Positions 46,601-56,900 of a stretch of 58,888 nt of DNA are shown in pieces. Origin of the DNA: Conoideocrella luteorostrata. Taxonomy: Eukaryota > Ascomycota > Sordariomycetes > Hypocreales > Clavicipitaceae. A program made the translations under genes and the position numbers. The notes under the pieces are model-generated. The model made no database searches and had not been told where the DNA came from. It worked only from the letters and a program-made list of their open reading frames with translations. The first letter of the stretch is position 1. Each line of letters begins with the position of its first letter. The stretch lies in the NCBI GenBank assembly GCA_032433595.1, contig JASWJB010000283.1, forward strand, positions 1 through 58,888, read 5' to 3'.

Positions 46601-47767
46601 TCGTCTGCGACGTATGCCTCTGAGGCCATCTCAGCCATCCGTACTGTTGCCTCTTTGACCCGCGAGCAGGATGTTTTGCGACAGTACCGAGAATCACTTG
46701 CTGTTCAGCAGCGTCGCAGTCTTATTTCGGTAATCAAGTCCAGCGCCCTCTATGCCGCCTCCCAGTCTCTCATCTTCCTCTGTTTTGCGCTTGGTTTTTG
46801 GTATGGTGGCACTCTCATTGGCAAGGGCGAGTACGACATGTTCCAGTTCTTCTTGTGCTTCATGGCTGTCATCTTTGGTGCCCAATCTGCAGGTACCATC
46901 TTCTCCTTCGCTCCTGACATGGGTAAAGCCCATCACGCAGCCGCCGAGTTGAAGACCCTGTTCGATCGTAAGCCTACCATTGACTCCTGGTCTAACGAGG
47001 GTGAGAGCCTTTCCGAGGTTGATGGAACAATTGAGTTCCGTGATGTTCATTTTCGCTACCCGACTCGACCTGACGTTCCTGTCCTTCGAGGCCTTAATCT
47101 CACAATCCGCCCTGGCCAGTATGTGGCATTGGTCGGCGCTTCTGGTTGCGGCAAGAGCACCACCATTGCTCTTTTGGAACGATTCTACGACCCTCTCTTT
47201 GGCGGTGTCTTCGTCGACAACAAGGAAATCAGTAGGCTCAATGTCAACGACTACCGGTCTCACATTGCCCTAGTTAGTCAGGAGCCAACTCTCTACCAGG
47301 GAACAATTAGGGACAACATTGTGCTTGGCAGCGCGAAGGAAACGGTCACGGATGAGGCCATTGAGTTTGCCTGCCGAGAAGCCAACATTTATGACTTTAT
47401 CTCATCACTACCAGAAGGATTTAACACCGTGGTTGGTAGCAAGGGTACTCTCTTATCCGGTGGCCAGAAGCAGCGTGTTGCCATTGCCCGAGCACTTATC
47501 CGTGACCCCAAGATCCTGCTTCTTGATGAGGCTACGTCTGCGCTTGACTCTGAATCCGAACACGTTGTCCAAGCTGCTCTTGACAAGGCAGCCAAGGGTC
47601 GTACGACCATTGCAGTTGCACACCGGCTCAGCACCATCCAAAAGGCTGACATCATATACGTGTTCGACCAAGGTCGCATTGTCGAGGCTGGCACTCACTC
47701 CGAGCTGATGAAGAAGAATGGACGATATGCGGAGTTGGTTAATCTGCAGAGCCTGGCTAAGCACTGA
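43654..47767 (+). CDS. ABCB-type multidrug exporter (Pmd1/leptomycin-resistance family)
   Basis: Two exons, 43654-45451 and 45531-47767, joined across a 79-nt intron (GTAAGT donor, TACTAAT branch site, ACAG acceptor) encode 1344 aa, the normal length for a full MDR transporter. The order is TMD1-NBD1-TMD2-NBD2. TMD1 starts at about residue 100. NBD1 has Walker A GASGSGKST at about 466, LSGGQKQ at about 580 and Walker B ILLLDEATSALD at about 600. A charged linker with RRMSRMSS leads to TMD2 at about 770. NBD2 has GASGCGKST at about 1135, LSGGQKQ at about 1240 and ILLLDEATSALD at about 1261. Both catalytic sites look intact, so it should use ATP to export hydrophobic compounds, probably at the plasma membrane. 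The intron splits NBD1 just before Walker B. The gene stands alone between gene-poor stretches, with no biosynthetic genes beside it. Confidence 0.95.
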
Positions 47768-48448
47768 TGAAGCGTCTGACCCTTCATTATATTCTTCTCA
47801 TGCTCCATTTCACTTCATACCTGCGAATTCAAGCATATACTCGCTGTTGTTTTTTCATTATCTTCTTTGCGTCTTTTTAACTTTTTACCCATCTACGATC
47901 TATATTGTGTCGTACGAGATATCCAGAGTTGTTGTCCCTCAGAGGAATGGCTAGACTTACTTTGCATACTGTGGCGTTTTTGGTGACCCCCCTTTTCCGG
48001 GCGGAGGACGACTTGTCATTTGGGAGAAAGCGAACTGGAGGAGATAGATCGTTTGTAGCTTGTCACATTTTCTCACTAGCACAATTAAAACGTTTCCGCT
48101 CTATTGAAGATCTTTTTCGAACTTGTCAACGTGAAGTAGGGTGACATGCCAAGAAGAGAGCGCCTTGATTAATGTGTCAGTATAACAGTTAAGTATGGTG
48201 AAGGCACTCTTATCCGACATCCCGACGGCTGCTGATTGATACGTCTAATACGTATGAATACTCGTTTCATTCTGTAACTTGCTGGACCAATTCGGGCATC
48301 ATCATCCCTTTGGTATGTCGGCAACTCGGATCCAAGTGCGCGGTCTGACCCGATGCCGCACAACTAGATATTTGACATGACGTTCATTCTATACAGGAAG
48401 CTTGGCAGAAAGCAGAGTGTAGGAGACAGAGGGATAGTGGGGGCAAAT

Positions 48449-48563
48449 TACTCCGTACAATCGAAAGGGGTTGACTTGATAGATTCCATGCCGTGCGTGG
48501 CATTGCATTAAGCCATGGGGTCTGATATCACCTATTACGGAGTGTGTACTGTGTACTCCGTAC
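48449..48563. repeat. TACTCCG repeat copies, direct and inverted
   Basis: The form TACTCCGTACAAT is at 48449-48461. An inverted copy starts at 48536 and a direct copy at 48554, the second continuing into TACGG. Confidence 0.85.
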
Positions 48564-49053
48564 GGTGGGAGACATTAAGTTCTTGCACCTCTTCAGGTAT
48601 CGTCAACGCTCACCTTGGCTACTCCGTGGGTGCAGGTGAGCCAAAACTCAGTGCCGTGAATTGTACCTTGCAAATACACGGGGTACCTGACAATACAACG
48701 GAAGTGTGACTCTACATGTTGATGCTTGAATGTCTCGTTCAAGAAAGGCGCGTTAGTTAGAGCGTTGATATGTTGGACATCTGTGGAAAGGGGGAAGGGA
48801 GGGGAAGAGGGGCTGCTGGACTGGACTTTCATGGAGGGAAACATTTGGCCTCGTCAATGCAGGGTCAGTTCCACTGCATAAACATGAAACTTGTGTAGAA
48901 GGGGGTAAGGCTGATAGTTGTGATTGTTATTCCCCCGTTCAACCGGCGAGTTAAAACATGCATATCGTGGTACGTGGTACAGAGATTGCGGGCAAGTGAC
49001 TCGATTCTCGGATCCATGACGGACCGAGAAACAGAGCAAATCAAAGATGCAAA

Positions 49054-49090
49054 TACGGAGTAACTACTCCGTGCTCCGTATTGTACAATA
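49054..49090. repeat. Inverted TACGGAGTA pair with ATTGTACAATA extension
   Basis: TACGGAGTA is followed after two bases by ACTCCGTGCTCCGTA, and then TTGTACAATA. This makes a compact inverted structure. Confidence 0.85.
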
Positions 49091-50607
49091 CATAGATGCA
49101 GGAAATTGGGAAAAAAGGTGGGTGAGCAGCCATTCCCCCAAGCGTATTCACAGTGAGACAGTGCAACGGGAAAAAAGTGTTAGGCAAATATGTAGATCAA
49201 TACAATACAATAAGCAAACAGGGAAGAATTCCGAATCGCGAATGGCTGGCAACTGAATCTAGCGCGTGTGTGTTTCATGTCTCTGATCGTTGATGAGACA
49301 AAAACGGCCCGCAGACCAACGCGCCACGGCAGGGGCTTGAGCCGACATGTCAGTACGGATGGAGGACGGAGTAGACAGAGCTGAAAATAGGAATAAAGAT
49401 CTTAATGCCACGAGCACGGAGCACAATGTAGTTATGACTACTCCGTAGCTATGCGCTGTGTTGAGTGTCGATAGCATCATGGAGCCTGCTGGCATCAAGA
49501 AACTTATCCGTACAGTGGCATGTCGTTGATTACTTGTCCTAGCAGAGGACCTGTTGCGACGCAGCATTACTGGCAGCTGGCTGGACGGACCGGATTTGCC
49601 AATGAAAACACGTAGAGAGTTGAAGCTGCAGTCGTTGTGCAATACGGTAAGGCCCGGCTCGCCAGCCTGTACAATAGTAATACAATACAACACAATCGCT
49701 TGGTACTCCATAGGGAGTAGGGAGTAGGGAGTACACACTCCGCAAATATAGCGGTACACAAGGCGATGGATCCGGAATTGGATGCCTGGGACTGGGATCT
49801 GAACGGCAGGCGGACATTAGCAAGCTCTTGGCAGGGGGCCGGCGGCTGTCATTGGACGGCAAGCGGGAAGGCCACGCCTCGCCACGGGCGGAGACAAACA
49901 AGCACAGCCGAAAAGGGGAGGAATTCATGACGAGAAACGAGAGAGAAAAAATGGAGGCGGATTCTCACCTGAAGAACCGGCGTGTGACAGAAAGACACGA
50001 GACGAAGCCATTCCTATCTCCATCAGTGTAGGAGTTGTAAGGAGCACACGGGGCTCTCCTAGAGAGCTGCGGCACACTGGCGTCGGTGGCAGCCAATTCT
50101 CAGAGAGCGAGTGCCATGTTGCTGCCTACCTGGGTGGCTAGCCGGAATGAGGCCAGTAAGAGAGTGAAAGATAGGTAGGGGTGGTCCTCAGCACAAACAA
50201 CTCCAGCGCCGGCTTTTGATAGACAAACCACGCCATGCAAGCTTGGTCTGCGTTCTTTTGGCAGAGATTGGAGAGATTAGAGAGATTGGGACATATTGGG
50301 GCATATTGGGGCATATTGGGAAGATTGGCAATGCCTGCCCTGCTATGCCGTGACCGCGCGCTTGCTCCTGCCTCGTCAACGGCCAAACACCTCCGTCGTG
50401 CCGTATTTCAATTCGTCTTTAAACCCCGACTATCCATCCATCTTCACCTTGTCGGCCACGACACACCAGACCTTAACATACCATACCACGCCACGCCACA
50501 ACACACCCACACACGACATGACACGACACGCCAAGTCATGCCATCCCATGTCATGCTTTTTCGTGCGCTGCGGTGCGGTGCGGCGCGGCGTCTTCATCTT
50601 TCTTCAT

Positions 50608-51443
50608 ACGGAGTAACTGACCGGTGCTCCTCCCAGGAACCTCCCAGGAGCCTTGCGCCCCCTTTGAAGATGCAGGAGTGTTGCATTTGTACAGTATCGC
50701 TGAGTAAATATACGATGCCATGTGCGGAGGAGTACGGAGTACAGAGTACAGAGTACAGAGCACTGGTACCACATCAAGTCTTTGGTAGGTACGGAGTATG
50801 GTGTGGAGGGTGCTCACAGGCGCCCCCATCTGGCGCATCCAGACCCCCAACACATGACAAGAAGGCGTATTTGCATTTACACAGGCCGCACTTCACGCAT
50901 GCATTCTCCATAACTACTTACTATGAGACTTTACGACGGAATACGGAGTACGCAACTCAAGTATGGATTACGGAGTAGTGTGCACAAATACAGCACACGC
51001 CGTCGATAGTTTACTTTACGGAGTACTCCGTACAATTACGGGACACCCACCCGCCCGCCGCCTCGCCGCCACAACCAACGGTTCAACCGACGGCCTGACA
51101 AACATCTCGCTGACTGGGAAAATGACTTACTCGTTATACAGGTTGTTTTCATGCCCACCCTTGTCCCGCGCATGCAGGTACCAACATTAAGCCATTCATT
51201 ATCGAGGCCCGCCATCATCCACCTGCATGTCCTGCCGTTGCCAATCAGCCAACATTGCCCACCAGCCAGGAAGGGCTCCATTGGTCCTCTTGTGCTCTGG
51301 GCGACCGACCACTCATGGCAATGCTCGTGGCCGCATTCAGATGTCGCTGCCGGGTCTGCGGCCATGGCACCTCATAACTAGTATGTACATATGTTGACTC
51401 TTTCCTGGTACGGAGCAGCGCCGGGGTACGGAGTACGGAGTAC
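50608..51443. repeat. Dense CGGAGTA/TACTCCG cluster with perfect 16-nt palindrome
   Basis: Copies lie at about 50609, 50733-50763 (CGGAGTA followed by decayed CAGAGTA units), 50790, 50942 and 50970. The perfect palindrome TACGGAGTACTCCGTA is at 51017-51032, followed by CAATTACGG. A tandem pair is at 51427-51443. Confidence 0.88.
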
Positions 51444-52882
51444 AACAGTGGCTAATGCACCACGACCGAGTCCAGATGCACAAGCACACAAGGCAACCAA
51501 CCACACGCCACGCCGGACAGGGGATGTCGCCAACAGGGAGTGGCATTGTGCATCGCCTCCACCTTTTTTTTTGTACTCATCATACTATGTAGTCCTAGCA
51601 CTCCATGCTCCTTACGGTGTACTCACTAGCACAATACAATAACCCAACTAACGCATATTCTGTATACATACAGCACGGCCCCATACCACGCCTAATAATA
51701 ATACCAGCCTGGCCACCCGTCATGGCTGGTCGGCCGAACAGGGCTGGAATGGGCGAGACTCTACGGCGGACTCCGTACCGTACCATCAGAACAGCAGGAG
51801 GGCGAGGGCAGCCAGCATCTTAGCATCGCCGGGCTCATTTTGTGTCCATGTGCCTGCATCTTGCGTGATCCGCCACCCGTGTCCGAGCCAGACTCTCTCT
51901 GCATTGTAGCGAATTTGAATTGTCTCGAATGTACCGAGTAGAATGCGCCACTCCAGACTGCCACCCCCCGTACCCTCCCCCGAAATAGTACCTCTTTCTA
52001 CGGAGTAGTGCTGCTTGGCTCATGGTTCGCGGCTCGTGGTTCGTTGTTCATGGCTCCGCTATTATTAACTTAAATTTGTGCTACGGAGTGCGTTTCTTCT
52101 GCATACCACGCCGATGTCTCCATTCTTGCCCGGCGCCGCATTGCCCATCTTTGCTCCTTTCATCAGCGTCTGGCTCCCCTCCTCGAACCTCGCCTGCCTT
52201 TCAATGGTCATCCCGCCGGCGATCATTCTCCGGACGATTCTGGAAGGCATCGAATAGACTGATACGGTATATGAACTGTCTTTGCCTTCGACATTGTTGT
52301 CATTGCGAGAATCAGTTCGACCCAAGCGCCTGTCTATTGCGACTGTCCATTACACCCGTCCGTTGCGCCAACACATTCCCAGACAAGTAGGGTCTCAGCT
52401 GTCGTCTTTCTTCGATACACCGGCCAATCCTTCGCCGTTTCTCTCCATCAGTCATCGCGTAGCTTGGTAACGGTTCCCACTGCCTTCCAGGTCATACCAG
52501 TTCTCCCAGAAATCGAATCGAGTTCGGGATCCATTGTAAATAAGCCGCTCAAACGAACACGTTTGGTGCCGACGTTCGCAAGGTCCAATGGGTTTTGGAC
52601 ATCCTGGAATGCTTCAGAGTGCCAACGCATAATTCATAGTCACGAGGAGTCCACATCTTCACGCTGGGAGCGTGTAGGGGCTTGCATCTTTCGCGGCTGG
52701 GATTGCCGACGTCGCTCTTTTCGAGCCTCAAGATTTGACGTGCCGCCAATAGAGGGACCTGCGAGGCATTAGTATATATTCGTGCAGCCCTGTGCACAGC
52801 AGTCCGATCGTCTCGGCTATTTTCACCGTATCGGATTCTTAGTTCGCGGCGTGAGACAATCGCAGTCGTTTCTGTTCCCAGC

Positions 52883-54131
52883 ATGGCCCTCTTACCGTCA
52901 ACTTGGCCAAGCATGCTGAGCACTGCTTGTCCGCCGCCGATACCAGCATCTGGTGTAGCAACTACAGAACGAAAGCCTGCTCGAAGGAAATCACGGATGC
53001 CGCCTAGATTAACACTACCACTTACCATCCTGGCAGTTGCGGCTACACTTGGACAGCCGGTTCTTGGAGAAAAAGATGCTCTGGCACCGAAAATCACCAC
53101 ACCGGCGTCGCTCGACCAGGCGACCTTCTCGTCGAGTTTGGACGAGGTGCAAACCGTCATAGCTACCGCTGTGCCCATGCCAGCTACGAACGAGGTACCG
53201 GAACTTCGACTCAGAAGGAGTGTCACTCGTGTTAAACGCATGCCAAAGGAAAGAAATAACCTTGACGGAAATGACTTTTCTACTACCGCCAAGGCATTAG
53301 CTATGCGGTCAACTGCGACAAGTGATGGGGCCTCTTCTCCTCTGCCGTCACCTTTTGATAGCCCCGTTCCGTCAGCTTTCCAGATTCCCGGCGGAGGTAA
53401 TTCTTGTCCAAAGTATATGTCGACATTACTCTCTGACCCCACGTTTAAAAGCTGCTATCCCATTTCCATGCTCATTCAGGTAGGTGTCTTCTGCATGACT
53501 ATGACAGTCGTCTTTGTGCTTACCATATATGTAGACCTCAACAGGTTTCTTCAACGCCGAGAAGCAACTTGTCAGTATCGTCAAAGTGCTCGAGGCTACC
53601 TGCGCTGCCGACGTGACCAAGTGTACCGACTTTCTTAGCACAGCGGCCCGGAACTTGACGTCAGATGGCAACTGCAAGGCCGAGTTTGAGCAGAACCAGA
53701 CCCAGGTTTTGCAGGCCTACCGTGGGCTACGAGCCTATAAGGTTCTCTACTCTGCCGCTTGCCTGCAAACACCAGATACCAACACATACTGTTTCGCCAA
53801 TGCCGTGACGAACCTGTCAACTCCGTCAGACACGTATTTGTATTTCATGCCCTACGGCCTCGCACTGCCCGGTGCATCCAGACCTACCTGCAACTGGTGC
53901 ACAAAACAGACCATGGCAATATACAATTCAGCAGCGGCAGACCGAAGACAACCGGTTGCTTCCAGATACGAAGATGCGGCCCGACAAGTCAACACACTTT
54001 GCGGGCCAAACTTTGTCAATTCCTCTCTACCGGCCTCCGCGAGTGGCGCTTTCACCGTGACGGGACCCTCTTATCTCTCTACAGTAGCAAACGCCCTCTT
54101 CGTTATAGTTATTTTCGCTTGTTTCCTATAA
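52883..54131 (+). CDS. DUF7729-type GPI-anchored cell-surface protein
   Basis: Two exons, 52883-53479 and 53535-54131, joined across a 55-nt intron (GTAGGT donor, GTAG acceptor) encode 397 aa from the first ATG. An internal ATG at 52997 would give 359 aa starting directly with a signal peptide (MPPRLTLPLTILAVAATLG), which may be the true start. The conserved domain follows: CPKYMSTLLSDPTFKSCYPI, then TSTGFFNAEKQL across the splice, CAADVTKC, AYRGLRAYKVLYSAACL, YCFANAVTN and SDTYLYFMPYGLALPG, then CNWCTKQTM and CGPNFVNSS. Conserved Cys residues suggest disulfides. The hydrophobic end (ALFVIVIFACFL) behind a small-residue stretch looks like a GPI-attachment signal. Function is unknown; the domain name is from memory of fungal families. 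Confidence 0.85.
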
Positions 54132-55116
54132 CAGCTCAGCAGTTCTCGACAAATTGAGCCGCCGAAGCGCCATGAGCTGCTGCTGCTACTACTACTACTA
54201 CTACTACTACTACAACTACTACGGCACATATTCACTGGACGCAGCACATATTATGGTTTTTTAGAACTATCTCTTACATTATTGTGGCCTCTGATGCCGA
54301 AAATACTTGTTCATTTTCTGACGAATATTCGAACGATTTACGCTGATCTACTTACTACCCTAACTGGACATATCGTCGGTCACATTTCACCCTCCCTACA
54401 TACCAACATAGACACATTCATCATTCATTGTGCAATACTCTCCCTTTAAAATCGCTCTTGAACTATTCTACTGCTCCAAGGGCTGCATTTATCTTCCCTT
54501 TACTTTACAATTTTTCTTTCGACATAGTCCTGCAACATTTGCGATAGCGTTTGTACATCTCTGGGTTCTTGCTTTTTTTCTTTGTCCTTTTTTTTTTTTT
54601 TTTTCAACGCGGTTGCATTAATATTGTACGTTTGGGTACGCATTTTGCGCAAAGGAAGGACACTGGTGGACCTGTGAAAAGTCTTTTTGGTATAGAGAGC
54701 ACTGGGTTGGGATACAGTAAGGCATAAACGCCCGGATATTACTGCCTTTTTTTTAAGGTATTTGTGTATGTAAGTATATATATATATATGATGCCCATTT
54801 CGGGCCGTAATGTGTTACTCGCGGATTTGGCTTGGACTACACCAGAGCAGGGCACAAGATTATCAGATGCTCGACATCACCGTAAACGAATGGCATGTCA
54901 TCGAACGCTTCTTTTGTTTCAAAAGTCATGTCGTTATTTTATATATGAAGGGAGCCAGTGATGAAGTCTCCTGGCCACTACTGAGCATCACCAATCGAGA
55001 ATTCAGGAGAGTAAGTGGACGTGTCCTCGATACAGACAACGCGGCAACGACGTGGCACCCCATGGGGTGTTTTTCTTACTCATTTTATATGGTACTGGAC
55101 TGCCAGGCTTGCATTT

Positions 55117-55118
<2 letters not shown>

Positions 55119-55152
<34 letters not shown>
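55119..55152 (+). repeat. CTCCTG hexamer microsatellite
   Basis: The hexamer is repeated five to six times in a stretch with no confident gene. Confidence 0.85.
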
Positions 55153-55153
<1 letters not shown>

Positions 55154-56878
55154 ATCTTCGTTATAGTTAACAATTTTATGTTAGTTTTATTTTGTCACTC
55201 GTAAACTTGTCTCAATACGTGACTTTGCTGTATTTCGAGGTCGGCTATACCGTGCCGGAGAACATCGACCAAAACAGTTCGATACACGCGGCAATGGATT
55301 TGCGTCGTGTGGCGCCGTGTGGATCAGGCTTGTATTTAACAATCAAGTATTTTCCCTTCATTCGGAGAAGCCAAACTCCATGAGCCTTCCTGTCATGATA
55401 AGACCCGACGCTGCGGAGAAGCTTACAACAGGGCTTCATGACACTTCTCGCGGCACAATCGTGCCATGAAACGGACAGGTCATGTCTTGCCATGACTACG
55501 TGATCCCGGGGGTGTGGAATATCCGACCAATTCGAGACATGACCTAGCGTTGTGTTACCCAGGAAAAGCCCGCGATTGTGTTAACAGGGCAAATTGGCCA
55601 CATGCACTCTTGAGAGTTGGACGACTACGAAATGCGTTTCATCTCAGCTGAATCTGAATAGGGACAATATCGCCGCCGGCAAATTTGGAGTTTAGGAACA
55701 GAAGTAGACAAGAGTAAGAACGGCGGAGTGTCCGATGCTGTTGTGCCACCACCACTGTGGCTACTCCGTACTCCATGCGACCGGTAGCCTACCCTGTTCA
55801 CATTAAAATGCTCTGTCGCCTTAGTTGAACATTGAGGAAAACATGTCGCGCTTATTTAGGGAACATGTTGGCCCCTGTCTTAATAACGGCTTCCAAACGA
55901 GGCTGGTGCCGATCACCGCCGTACATGGTGAATGTCGAGAATTCCACCTGGCACCACACGGGCGACGGGGTATTCGCCATATTCAGCCACACACACAAGG
56001 ACTGACTTCTAAGACACGACCCACGACGGTACGACGTCGTTGGGTTTCCAAATCAGACAAGTGAAGTGCATATTGCTGAGTTTCTCACCCACCATCACCA
56101 ACCAACCTGGTTCTGAATGATAAACCCGCTCGATAACTAATCCTTACTCCGTGTTCAGACCCAGTATGTGATGACCGTCCTTCTGCAGAAGGTGTCTGCC
56201 GAGATGGTTCCTCGTTGGCATGTCACCTGAGAGAATCCTTATAAAACGAATGAGCCATGATGTCTGCTTAATTGTGTCGTATGGAGATGGGAGGTGGAAG
56301 GCGGCAACCCTTGGATAGCAATAAGGACACCGGTGTCTCGCGATGCAGGAAAGTCGGCAGGAACTATTCGCTATTCATAGCCGTTCAAGATCTCGTCGAG
56401 ATAAAAGGCAAGTGAATACAGCCAACTGACCAGGGGTATACGGACGTACTCCTTCCCCGGCTTCGTTACTACTACTCGAGGTAGGTAGGCTACCGAGAGC
56501 TATGGAGCGACCCCACCGATTTTCGTCTTTCCTGTCTAGTTCGGTTTCAACATGAAATATCTTATCAGAGTCATGCTGGTAAGAAGAGGAAGACTAGTCA
56601 TGAGCTTGGAACGATTTTCCGTGGCAATTAAGGAGATTGCTTTCGGTGCAACAATTGTCTTGCAGCGTTAGCGTGTACCTTGTACATGTTGCACAGCATC
56701 CAGGCCCTATAGTGAGACGGTGAATATGTACTCTATCCATTATGCAGCCTTCGAAGCTGAATAATGGCTGGCGTCCCCCTTCAGCGTCGGCTAGAAAACC
56801 GGGACTGAACTTTTAAGTGGTACAACCCCGGTTGAACATCAAAATAGGCTATGAAGACTGCTAACAGGTAATGCACTG

Positions 56879-56900
56879 CGGAGTACTCCGTACGGAGTAC
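56879..56900. repeat. Triple inverted CGGAGTA/TACTCCG palindrome
   Basis: Three alternating units (CGGAGTA, CTCCG, TACGGAGTAC) overlap, so two palindromic registers are present in 22 nt. Confidence 0.9.

Larger units (their letters stand above)
47768..52882. other. Gene-poor region between ABC transporter and DUF7729 genes
   Basis: The ABC gene's 3' flank is followed by about 4 kb rich in TACTCCG/CGGAGTA copies (48449-48563, 49054-49090, 50608-51443, 51775-52090). There is a 10-bp GCATATTGGG triplication at about 50288-50322 and a CACGCCA/CACGACA-type repeat at about 50485-50535. The last kilobase should carry the promoter and leader of the next gene. No frame has a recognisable domain. Confidence 0.55.

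Noticed and set aside
52549..53442. 297-codon frame antisense to the DUF7729 gene
   Set aside because: It is a shadow frame; the plus strand carries the conserved Cys-rich domain.
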